From positions 1-25,206 of the forward strand of contig JBGPBV010000102.1 in the NCBI GenBank assembly GCA_041481445.1: a stretch of DNA of 25,206 nucleotides, written 5' to 3'. This document shows, piece after piece, positions 14,585 to 21,460 of the stretch. The notes below the pieces were generated by a model. That model was given only the letters and a program-made list of their open reading frames with translations, ran no database searches and was not told the DNA's origin. Numbering within the stretch: position 1 is the stretch's first letter; each line of letters begins with the position of its first letter. The position numbers and the translations under genes were made by a program. This DNA comes from AA29 sp041481445. Lineage in GTDB: Bacteria; Acidobacteriota; Vicinamibacteria; Fen-336.

Positions 14585-15976
14585 ATGGGTCCCCTGCCCG
14601 TCCTCCTGCTCGCGGCGGCGGTGACCGTCGACGGCGGCGCCGCCCTGCGTCACGCGAGCGCGCTCGCCTCGCTGGGTCCCCATCCCTGGGGCTCGCCGCG
14701 CGGGCGCGCCGCCGCCAGCTACGTCGCGGCCCAGCTCCGGGCGGCGGGGCTGTCCGACGTTCGGCTCGAGGACTTCGAGGTCAAGGGCGTCCGGGGCGCC
14801 AACGTGGTCGGCGTGCTCGGCGGCCGCGGTCCCGGGCTGCTGGTCGTCGGCGCCCATCACGACACCGCGCCGGACGCGCCCGGCGCCTACGACGACGGCG
14901 GCGGGGTCGGGGTGATGATCGAGGTCGCGCGCGCCCTGGCCCGGAGCGGTCCGCCCGCGCGCACGATCCTCTTCGCGTCCTGGGACGGCGAGGAGGCGTG
15001 GTCGACCGGCCTGGGCACGACCACGGGCTCGCGCGCCTACCTGCGCGCGCTGGGACCCCAGGCGCGGGACATCATGGCCGCCTTCGTCGTCGAGATGTGC
15101 GGCTGGCGGGGAGGGCGGCCCGTGCTCCAACCGATCGCCTACGCCGATCCGCTGCGGCCGGAAGGGCACGTGATCGCCCCCGGCTGGCTGGTGGCGGCGT
15201 CCCTCTCCGGCGCGCGCGGGGCCGGGGCCTCGCTCGGCGTCGGCGATCCGTGGCTGGCCTGGGTCTACCAGCCCGCCGTGCGCGTCTTCCGCATCCCCTA
15301 CTACGGCGACGACCTGTCCTTCCTGCAGGCGGGAGTGCCGGCGGTATTCGCCTCCGACTCGTCCTTCACGTCGTTCTACCCCTGGTATCACCAGAAAGGC
15401 GACACCCCCGAGCGGCTGGACCCGGAAGCCCTCGGGCGAATGGGGGAGGCGGTGCGGGGGGCGGTGGAGGCGGTGGCGCAGGCGCCGGTGCGCCACGATC
15501 CCGACCCCGACTGGTTCGCCGTCTTCGGGTACGTGATGCCGAGATGGGCCCTGCTCCTCGCCGGTGCGATCGCGCTCGCGCCGAGCCTGGTCGCCGCCAC
15601 CGCGGGCCGCGGATGGCGCATGCTCCTGCGGCTGATCCTATGCGCGCTGTTCGTCCTGCTGGTCTGGCAGGACCCGGTGCCCGCGCTGTGGATCCTCGCG
15701 GCGCCGGTGCTCGTGACCGGCCTGACGCCGCGTCGGGCCGCCGTCGGCCTCGCCATGGTGCCGGTGGTGGCCCTCGTGGTGCTCGGGGCGGCGGCCTGGG
15801 CGCGCGGATTCGCCCACGGAAGCTGGCTGCCCCTCTGGTACCGGGCGGCGCTGGCCGCGAGCCTCGTGCTCGCCGCCGTCCCCGTGTTTCCGGCCACCGG
15901 GCGCAGCGCCAGGGCGGGCTCGCGGGGCCCGCGACCCGCCCGGCGCGGGTTGCCTCGGGCCCGCGCCGCGGGCTGA
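14585..15976 (+). CDS. M28-family zinc peptidase with a C-terminal membrane domain
   Basis: A 463-residue protein. A short hydrophobic N-terminus (MGPLPVLLLAAAV) is followed by an M28 aminopeptidase-like domain (about 20-310). The expected zinc and catalytic residues are visible: H91 and D93 (VVGAHHDTAP), D103 (GAYDDGGG), E136-E137 (WDGEEAWS), E170 (VVEMCGW) and H269 (YHQKGDT). The C-terminal third has about five hydrophobic helices, for example ALLLAGAIALAPSLVAAT and LLRLILCALFVLLVW, so the enzyme is probably held in the inner membrane with the catalytic domain outside. An aminopeptidase or glutaminyl-cyclase-like role are both possible; the substrate is unknown. It is divergent from the cupredoxin gene and convergent with cysO (10 bases between stops). 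Confidence 0.88.
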   Translation: MGPLPVLLLAAAVTVDGGAALRHASALASLGPHPWGSPRGRAAASYVAAQLRAAGLSDVRLEDFEVKGVRGANVVGVLGGRGPGLLVVGAHHDTAPDAPGAYDDGGGVGVMIEVARALARSGPPARTILFASWDGEEAWSTGLGTTTGSRAYLRALGPQARDIMAAFVVEMCGWRGGRPVLQPIAYADPLRPEGHVIAPGWLVAASLSGARGAGASLGVGDPWLAWVYQPAVRVFRIPYYGDDLSFLQAGVPAVFASDSSFTSFYPWYHQKGDTPERLDPEALGRMGEAVRGAVEAVAQAPVRHDPDPDWFAVFGYVMPRWALLLAGAIALAPSLVAATAGRGWRMLLRLILCALFVLLVWQDPVPALWILAAPVLVTGLTPRRAAVGLAMVPVVALVVLGAAAWARGFAHGSWLPLWYRAALAASLVLAAVPVFPATGRSARAGSRGPRPARRGLPRARAAG

Positions 15977-15986
15977 GGCGTCCGGA

Positions 15987-16268
15987 CTAGACCGAGCCGC
16001 CCGCGATGGCGGGCACGATCGACACGCGGTCGCCCGACTTCACGGCCGCCTTGGCGTCTCCCAGCGTGCGTGCGTCCTCGCCGTTGACGAAGACGCGGAC
16101 GTAGCTGCGCAGCTTGCCGTCCTCGTCGCAGAGGCGTGACTTCACCCCCTTGTACCTGGCCTCCAGCGCGTCGATCACGCCCTGGAGGCTTGAGGCCTCC
16201 ACCTCCACCTCCGCCGCGCCCCCGGTGAGCGAGCGCAGGGGGCCGGGGATCTGGACCTTCACCGCCAT
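15987..16268 (-). CDS. cysO: ThiS/MoaD-family sulfur carrier protein (CysO-like) with a Gly-Gly-Ser-Val end
   Basis: A 93-residue ubiquitin-fold sulfur carrier, the same length as mycobacterial CysO. It has MAVKVQIPGPLRSLTGG at the start, the VRVFVNGEDARTL strand region and a tail SIVPAIAGGSV. In this family the C-terminal Gly-Gly is adenylated by a MoeB-type enzyme and turned into a thiocarboxylate that donates sulfur. Here two residues (S92, V93) follow the diglycine (90-91), so they must be removed first. ATG 16268 is preceded by GAGGAGGG about 7 bases upstream, which sets the start. It is the last gene of a four-gene operon with its predicted activator, partner synthase and protease. A molybdopterin role (MoaD) is less likely because no moaE or other cofactor gene is nearby. 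Confidence 0.9.
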   Translation of the reverse strand: MAVKVQIPGPLRSLTGGAAEVEVEASSLQGVIDALEARYKGVKSRLCDEDGKLRSYVRVFVNGEDARTLGDAKAAVKSGDRVSIVPAIAGGSV

Positions 16269-16281
16269 GGGACCACCCTCC

Positions 16282-16710
16282 TCATTCGACGTCGAACGGC
16301 TCATGCTCGAAGTCCTGTCGAGAGTCCCGGAAGACCCAGGCCGTGCTCGTCGTCCCCCGGCCGCCCTGCACGCCGCAGACCACGTAGACGAGCCCATCGG
16401 AGAGGCCTTCGGCGGCGATTCGCCGGTCGGTCTCCGAGGGCCGTGCGGGATGATCCGGATGGCTGTGGTAGTACCCGACCACGTCCAGACCGCTCTCGCG
16501 TCCGCTCCGCTGGACGTCGATGTAGTCCTCGGGAGCGATCTGGTAGCGCACGGCAGGCCGCTCCGTCTCCCGGTTGGGCACGGCCACGACGCGCGTGACT
16601 CGCGGAGCGCCCTCCACCCACGAGCCGAGCAGGAAGCCGCAGACTTCGTACGGATATCCCGCCCGCGCCTGGGTGGCGATCGCGTCTGCATCGCCCCGGC
16701 GGATCTTCAC
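16282..16710 (-). CDS. mec: JAMM/MPN+ metalloprotease (Mec-like)
   Basis: A 142-residue JAB1/MPN domain protein with the complete JAMM zinc motif: E22 (YEVCGFLLG), then H82-S-H84, seven residues, S92, two residues and D95 (YYHSHPDHPARPSETD). In mycobacteria Mec cleaves cysteine from the CysO-Cys adduct; related JAMM enzymes next to QbsE or HcyS trim C-terminal residues to expose Gly-Gly. Both jobs are plausible here because the carrier in this operon has a GG-SV tail. The start is GTG 16710 (MKIRRGDAD), overlapping the cysM stop by four bases (GTGA). Its stop (16282-16284) is 13 bases before the cysO start. Confidence 0.92.
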   Translation of the reverse strand: MKIRRGDADAIATQARAGYPYEVCGFLLGSWVEGAPRVTRVVAVPNRETERPAVRYQIAPEDYIDVQRSGRESGLDVVGYYHSHPDHPARPSETDRRIAAEGLSDGLVYVVCGVQGGRGTTSTAWVFRDSRQDFEHEPFDVE

Positions 16711-17627
16711 CGCGCCGCCTTTGCGCCCAGGTAGCGCTCGCCGCCGTCCGGGAGCAGGGCCACGATCACGCCCGCGGCCAGGCGGCGTCCCACCTCGCGC
16801 GCGGCCCACAGGGCCGCCCCCCCGGAATGGCCCACGAGCAGGCCTTGATCCTGCAGCACCTCCGCGCACATCGCGTAGGCCGACTCCGTCGAGGCCGTCA
16901 CCTTCTCGTCGTGCGCGCGCGCGTCGTAGATCTCGGGCACGATCGCGCTGGGCAGGTGCTTCAGCCCCTCCAGCCCGTGCATCTCGTGGTCGGGCTCCAC
17001 CGCCACCACGCGCACGCGCGGCGAGCGCTCGCGCAGGTAGCGCGCCGTCCCGACCACCGTGCCCGTCGTGCCCAGGCCGGCCACGAAATGGGTGACGTGC
17101 CCCTGGGTCTGCTCCCAGATCTCGGGGCCCGTCGTGCGGTAGTGGGCGAGGGGATTCGCGGGGTTGCGGTACTGGTCGGCGTAGAAGCAGCGGTCGGGGG
17201 CGGCGGCCACGCGCCGCCGGACCTCCTCGAGCGCGCCGTCCGAGCCCAGCAGCGGATCGGTGAAGACGATGGAGGCGCCGTAGGCGCGGCAGAGGGCCTG
17301 GCGCTCCGCGTTCACGCTCCCCGGCATGTACAGCTCGACCGCGTAGCCCCGGGCCCGGCCGACCAGGGCCAGCCCCACCGCGGTGTTGCCCGACGAGGAG
17401 TCCACGATGACCTTGCCCGGCCGCAGCGCCCCCGAGCGCTCGCCCTCGCGGACGAGGGAGAGGGCGGTGCGGTCCTTGACCGACCCCCCCGGGTTGAACC
17501 ACTCGCACTTCGCCCAGACCTCCACGCCGTCGGGGAGGCCGGCCAGGCGGAGGCGCAGGAGCGGCGTGTTCCCGATGGCGTCGAGGATCGTCTCGAGGAC
17601 GGGGACGCTGCTCGGCGCGCGGCTCAC
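16707..17627 (-). CDS. cysM: PLP-dependent cysteine synthase, CysM-like, carrier-protein-dependent
   Basis: A 306-residue fold-type II PLP enzyme. It has NTPLLRL near the N-terminus, PLP lysine K51 in NPGGSVKDR, the substrate loop SSSGNT (77-82), the PLP-phosphate loop GLGTTGT (184-190) and a C-terminal DGGERYLG. It should make an aminoacrylate from O-phosphoserine or O-acetylserine and accept sulfur from the CysO thiocarboxylate. Sequences such as QYRNPANPLAHYRTTGPEIW and the PEIYDAR region resemble mycobacterial CysM. By eye, K223 (GLKHLP) falls where CysM has Arg220, which binds the phosphate of O-phosphoserine. The start is GTG 17627 with a GTGA overlap to the moeB stop. No serine acetyltransferase gene is in the window. 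Confidence 0.92.
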   Translation of the reverse strand: MSRAPSSVPVLETILDAIGNTPLLRLRLAGLPDGVEVWAKCEWFNPGGSVKDRTALSLVREGERSGALRPGKVIVDSSSGNTAVGLALVGRARGYAVELYMPGSVNAERQALCRAYGASIVFTDPLLGSDGALEEVRRRVAAAPDRCFYADQYRNPANPLAHYRTTGPEIWEQTQGHVTHFVAGLGTTGTVVGTARYLRERSPRVRVVAVEPDHEMHGLEGLKHLPSAIVPEIYDARAHDEKVTASTESAYAMCAEVLQDQGLLVGHSGGAALWAAREVGRRLAAGVIVALLPDGGERYLGAKAAR

Positions 17628-18805
17628 GACACCGCGGCGGGGCGCGGCTCACGCGGCTCGAAGTGGCAGGACCACTCGAGGTCGCTGACCTGCCGGATGG
17701 TCGGATGGTCGCCGCACACCGCGCAGCCGGGGTCGCGGCGCACCTTGTACTCGTGGAACGACATCTCGAGCGCGTCGTAGGTGAGGAGGCGGCCGATGAG
17801 GGGCCGGCCCTTGCCCAGGATCAGCTTCACCGCCTCCGTGGCCTGCACCAGGCCGACCACGCCGGGCAGGACGCCGAGCACGCCGGCCTCGTCGCAGGAA
17901 GGCGCCAGCTCCGCCGGGGTGGGCTCGGGATAGAGGCACCGGTAGCAGGGTCCCACCCGCGGCACGAAGGTGGAGGCCTGGCCGTCGAAGCGGAAGATGG
18001 AGCCGTAGACGTTCGGCTTGCCCGCGAGCACGGACGCGTCGTTGACCAGGTACTTCGTGGAGAAGTTGTCCGAGCCGTCCAGGATCACGTCGTAGGGCGC
18101 GATGACGTCCATGACGTTGCTGGCGTCGAGGCGGAGGTCGTGCCGCACCACGTTCACGTCGGGGTTGAGCGCGCGCAGGGTCCGCTCCGCCGATTCCGTC
18201 TTGGGCCTTCCCACCGAGTCGTTCGTGTGCAGGATCTGCCGCTGCAGGTTCGAGAGGTCCACCACGTCGGAATCGATGAGGCCGATGGTGCCCACGCCCG
18301 CCGCCGCCAGGTACAGGCCGGCCGGCGACCCCAGCCCGCCCGCGCCCACCAGGAGCACCTTCGACCCCAGCAGCTTCGCCTGCCCGACCTCGCCCACTTC
18401 CGGCACCAGCAGGTGCCGGCTGTAGCGCTGCTTCTGCTCGGGGCTCAGGGTGCGCGGGACCTCGATCGGGAAGCCGGCCTCCTTCCACTTGCCGAAGCCG
18501 CCCGCCATGGAGGAGACCCGCTCGTAGCCGAGGTCCTGCAGGGAGCGCGCGGCGAGGGCGGAGCGCGTCCCTCCCGCGCAGTAGAGGACGACTTCACGCG
18601 CGCGGTCCGGCACCTTCTCCTCGATGCGCAGCTCGAGGTAGCCGCGCGGGATGAACACGGCGCCCGGGAGGTGGCCCTGGGCCCATTCGTCCGCCTCGCG
18701 CACGTCGATCACGACGGCCTCGCCGCCGCGGGCGCGCGTCTCCGCCGGCGAGATCTCGCGGATCTCCGCCTTGACGCGGCCGATCATCTCCTTGAACGTG
18801 GTCAT
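17624..18805 (-). CDS. moeB: Rhodanese-ThiF/MoeB fusion: carrier-protein adenylyltransferase and sulfurtransferase
   Basis: A 393-residue protein. Residues about 5-118 are a rhodanese domain with active cysteine C76 in YCAGGTRSA. Residues 120-393 are a MoeB/ThiF E1-like domain with the ATP loop GAGGLG (154-159), DLSNLQRQ (183-190), the conserved cysteine C304 in PSCDEAGVLG and two zinc CxxC pairs (C287/C290, C361/C364). It should adenylate the carrier C-terminus and pass on persulfide sulfur. Mycobacterial MoeZ has the opposite domain order (ThiF first). The start ATG 18805 is set by GGAGGAG just upstream; the much longer open frame beyond it is antisense to the next gene and not real. It is the first gene of the cysteine operon. 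Confidence 0.93.
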   Translation of the reverse strand: MTTFKEMIGRVKAEIREISPAETRARGGEAVVIDVREADEWAQGHLPGAVFIPRGYLELRIEEKVPDRAREVVLYCAGGTRSALAARSLQDLGYERVSSMAGGFGKWKEAGFPIEVPRTLSPEQKQRYSRHLLVPEVGEVGQAKLLGSKVLLVGAGGLGSPAGLYLAAAGVGTIGLIDSDVVDLSNLQRQILHTNDSVGRPKTESAERTLRALNPDVNVVRHDLRLDASNVMDVIAPYDVILDGSDNFSTKYLVNDASVLAGKPNVYGSIFRFDGQASTFVPRVGPCYRCLYPEPTPAELAPSCDEAGVLGVLPGVVGLVQATEAVKLILGKGRPLIGRLLTYDALEMSFHEYKVRRDPGCAVCGDHPTIRQVSDLEWSCHFEPREPRPAAVS

Positions 18806-18889
18806 GCTCTCCTCCGACCGGGGGAAGCGCGCCGAAGCGACGGCAAGATGGAGCTTCGCGTGGGACCCCGTGCGGCGGGGCAAGCCAGG

Positions 18890-18918
18890 ATAACACGACC
18901 GGGGCCGGATGCTAGAAT
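18890..18918 (+). promoter_or_regulatory. Candidate sigma-70 promoter of the DUF4388-FHA gene
   Basis: ATAACA (18890-18895, 4 of 6 to TTGACA), a 17-base spacer and TAGAAT (18913-18918). The predicted start of transcription, near 18925, gives a leader of about 11 bases and begins within the AGGAG at 18922-18926. Confidence 0.45.
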
Positions 18919-18935
18919 CGCAGGAGCGGGGCCCC

Positions 18936-20171
18936 ATGCACAAGATCCTCGAGGGCGACCTCGGGCGGCTCGACGTCCCGGACGTGCTGAGCTTCCTCAA
19001 CATGGGCCGGCGCACGGGCGTGCTCTCCCTGGAGAAGACGGACCAGGAGACCAAGCTCTTCTTCCGCGACGGCAACCCCGTGTTCGCCTCCTCCACCAAG
19101 GCCGACCTGCACCTGGGGGCCATGCTCATCCGCCTGCAGAAGGTGAGCCGCGACTCGATGGACCGCGCCCTCAACAAGCCGCGGTCCGGGCGGTGGCGCG
19201 TGGGCAGCGTCCTCCTCGCCGACAAGCTCCTCAGCGAGACCGAGCTGGCCTCGTTCCTGAAGGTGCAGGTCTCGGAGGTCATCTTCGACACCTTCACCTG
19301 GCGCGAGGGGGTCTTCACCTTCTGGGAGAAGGTGCTGCCGCCGGCCACGGCGGTGACGCTGGACATGGACCTCCAGAACCTGCTCATGGAGGGCAGCCGG
19401 CGCCTCGACGAGCGCGGCCGCCTCTCCGAGGTCTTCCCCGACCTCGACATGGCGGTGGAGGCCATCGCCAACCCCGAGAAGGTCAAGCACAGCGTCACCA
19501 TGACGCCCGAGGAGTGGAAGGTCTACTTCCTGATCGACGGGCGGCGCAGCCTCAGCGAGATCTGCCGGCTGGCCGGCAACCCCGACGAGCTGGCCACGCT
19601 GCAGATCCTGCATCACCTGGTGAAGGCGAAGTTCGTGGCCATCGTCCCTCCCCCCGAGGACGAGACGCCCGTCCCCGCCGAGCGGGGCGCCCTGGCCACC
19701 AGCAAGTTCCAGGAGGGGAAGCCGACCTCCTCCGCCGGCGCGGGCGTCTCCGTGCAGTTCCAGAGCGGAGAGCGCGCGCCCAAGCTGGAGGGCGACGACA
19801 CCAAGGAGATCGTCTCGCCCAAGGCCGTCCAGTACATGGCCAACCGCAAGCAGGTGGTCTCGAGCCGCCTCGTCCTCCTGACCGGCGAGGCGGAGACCTC
19901 GTTCCCGCTCACGCGCGACACCTACACGATCGGCCGGCACCGCAACAACGACATCGTGATCTCCGACCCCAAGGTCTCCTCCTTCCACGCCCGCATCGAC
20001 CGCTCGCCGGAAGGCTACCTGCTCGTCGACCTCAAGAGCCGCAACGGCAGCTACGTCAACGGCAAGAAGATCGAGACCGCGGTCCTCAAGACGGGCGACG
20101 AGGTGCGCATGGGGACGGCCCGCCTCGCCTACAAGGTCGATTACACGGCGCCGGTGTCCTCGGTATCCTAG
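18936..20171 (+). CDS. DUF4388 (PATAN-like) and FHA domain protein
   Basis: A 411-residue cytoplasmic protein. Residues 1-130 match the DUF4388/PATAN style seen in gliding and signalling proteins (ILEGDLGRLDVPDVLSFLNM, then GVLSLEK and KLFFRDGNPVFASS). Residues 140-240 look like a winged-helix-type segment, and a Pro/Ser-rich linker follows (about 240-300). Residues 308-400 are an FHA phosphothreonine-binding domain with IGRHRNNDIVISD, VSSFHARI and the RNGSYVNG loop (369-376). It probably binds a Thr-phosphorylated partner; two Ser/Thr kinases are encoded within 13 kb. ATG 18936 is preferred over ATG 18909 because the earlier one lies upstream of the -10 hexamer, while AGGAG (18922-18926) is 9 bases before 18936. 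Confidence 0.88.
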   Translation: MHKILEGDLGRLDVPDVLSFLNMGRRTGVLSLEKTDQETKLFFRDGNPVFASSTKADLHLGAMLIRLQKVSRDSMDRALNKPRSGRWRVGSVLLADKLLSETELASFLKVQVSEVIFDTFTWREGVFTFWEKVLPPATAVTLDMDLQNLLMEGSRRLDERGRLSEVFPDLDMAVEAIANPEKVKHSVTMTPEEWKVYFLIDGRRSLSEICRLAGNPDELATLQILHHLVKAKFVAIVPPPEDETPVPAERGALATSKFQEGKPTSSAGAGVSVQFQSGERAPKLEGDDTKEIVSPKAVQYMANRKQVVSSRLVLLTGEAETSFPLTRDTYTIGRHRNNDIVISDPKVSSFHARIDRSPEGYLLVDLKSRNGSYVNGKKIETAVLKTGDEVRMGTARLAYKVDYTAPVSSVS

Positions 20172-20186
20172 AAGCCCGGCCCCCCC

Positions 20187-20191
20187 GGAGG
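20187..20191 (+). promoter_or_regulatory. Shine-Dalgarno site that sets the GTG start of the DUF1015 gene
   Basis: GGAGG is 7 bases before GTG 20199. An ATG at 20194 is in another frame and would sit too close to the site. Confidence 0.6.
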
Positions 20192-20198
20192 ACATGCC

Positions 20199-21428
20199 GT
20201 GCCCGAAATCCAGCCGTTCCGCGGCCTGCGCTATCGCGTCCCCGACGCCCTTCTCTCCAAGGTCCTCTGCCCGCCCTACGACGTCATCTCCTCCGCCTAC
20301 CGGGACGAGCTGTACGCGCGCGATCCTCGCAACATCGTGCGTGTCGTCCTCAGCCTCGCTCCCGGTGACGCCGCCTACGACGAGGCCGGCGCCACCTTCC
20401 GGGGGTGGATGGCGGCGGGACTCCTGGCCGCCGACCCCGAGCCCAGCCTCTACCTCGTCGAGCAGACCTTCGACCTCGAGGGCCGCCCGCACCGGCGCCA
20501 AGGCCTCCTCGCGCGGTGCCGGGTGGAGGAGCCGGGCCGGGGTCGCGTGATGCCGCACGAGCAGACGCGCAAGGAGGCCCGGGAGGACCGCTACAAGCTC
20601 CTCAAGGCCACCCGCGCGAACTTCAGCCCCATCTTCATGATGTTCGCCGACCGCCGCGGCGTCTTCGCCGGCCAGGCCGAGCGGACGGCGGGCACCCCGC
20701 CCGAGCTCGAGTACACCGACGACGGCGGGGTGCGCCATCGCGTCTGGCGCATCCGGGACGGCGCGGCCATCTCCGCCCTCCAGGGCGCGATCGGCGCCGA
20801 GAAGGCCTACATCGCCGACGGCCACCATCGATGGGCGACCGCGCAGCGCTACGCCCAGGAGGTGGGCACGGAGGGGGCCTGGACGCTCGGCTACTTCACT
20901 CCCATGGACGCGCCGGGCCTGGTCGTGCTGCCGTACCACCGCCTGCTCGATCGCGGGCCGTCGCTGGAGGAGGCGCGCCGCGCCCTGCAGTCCGGGTTCA
21001 ACCTCAGTGGCGCGCGCGGCGCGGCGGCGGCCGCCCGTGACGCCGCGGAGTCCACGATGCCGTACGCGTTCGGCCTCGTCGAGCCCGGAGGCTCGGGGCT
21101 GGTGGCGGAAGCCCTGCCCGAGGCGGAGGACCTGCTCCCGGCCGAGGCCGCGCCCAGCCTGCGCGCGCTCGACACGTTCTTCCTGCACCAGGCGGTGCTG
21201 CCGAAGGTCCTGGGCGTGCCCGACGACGCCGTGCGCTACGCCCATTCCCTCCGCGAGGTGGAGGAGTCCCTGGCCGCCGGACAGTGCCGGCTGGCCGTCC
21301 TCGTCCGGCCCACGCCCGTGCGCCAGATCGTGGACGTCGCGGACGCCCGCGAGTCCATGCCCGCCAAGAGCACGTTCTTCCATCCCAAGCTGCCGTCCGG
21401 TCTCGTGATCCATCCCCTGCACGGCTGA
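20199..21428 (+). CDS. DUF1015 family protein
   Basis: A 409-residue protein with the marks of the DUF1015 family: PFRGLRY at the N-terminus, CPPYDVIS (24-31), a DRYKLLKATRANFSPIF segment and the invariant IADGHHRWATA (DGHHR 207-211), ending in HPKLPSGLVIHPL. The biochemical role is not established. The DGHHR motif recalls the ParB/sulfiredoxin-like nucleotide-binding fold found in some serine kinases, and family members often lie near serine biosynthesis genes; both links are from general recollection. There is no signal peptide or membrane segment. It starts at GTG 20199, 27 bases after the FHA gene, so the two are probably co-transcribed. The cysteine operon, which uses a serine-derived substrate, starts just upstream on the other strand. 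Confidence 0.9.
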   Translation: MPEIQPFRGLRYRVPDALLSKVLCPPYDVISSAYRDELYARDPRNIVRVVLSLAPGDAAYDEAGATFRGWMAAGLLAADPEPSLYLVEQTFDLEGRPHRRQGLLARCRVEEPGRGRVMPHEQTRKEAREDRYKLLKATRANFSPIFMMFADRRGVFAGQAERTAGTPPELEYTDDGGVRHRVWRIRDGAAISALQGAIGAEKAYIADGHHRWATAQRYAQEVGTEGAWTLGYFTPMDAPGLVVLPYHRLLDRGPSLEEARRALQSGFNLSGARGAAAAARDAAESTMPYAFGLVEPGGSGLVAEALPEAEDLLPAEAAPSLRALDTFFLHQAVLPKVLGVPDDAVRYAHSLREVEESLAAGQCRLAVLVRPTPVRQIVDVADARESMPAKSTFFHPKLPSGLVIHPLHG

Positions 21429-21460
21429 TGGACGGGATCCTGCCCGCGGACTGACGTGCC

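Noticed and set aside
16711..17652. Single 456-residue protein joining the JAMM domain to an upstream frame
   Set aside because: The upstream part is an off-frame reading of cysM; the JAMM protein starts at GTG 16710 with a four-base overlap.
18806..19501. N-terminal extension of the rhodanese-MoeB frame to 19501
   Set aside because: It runs antisense through the FHA gene and its promoter, and is Ser/Arg-rich; a strong GGAGGAG sets ATG 18805 instead.
17663..21422. Very long antisense frames opposite moeB, the FHA gene and the DUF1015 gene
   Set aside because: Composition artefacts of GC-rich codon use; each is opposite a gene with conserved motifs.
21429..21460. Short inverted repeat between the DUF1015 and GDPD genes as a terminator
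   Set aside because: The stem is only about four base pairs with no T-run, not above chance in this GC content.
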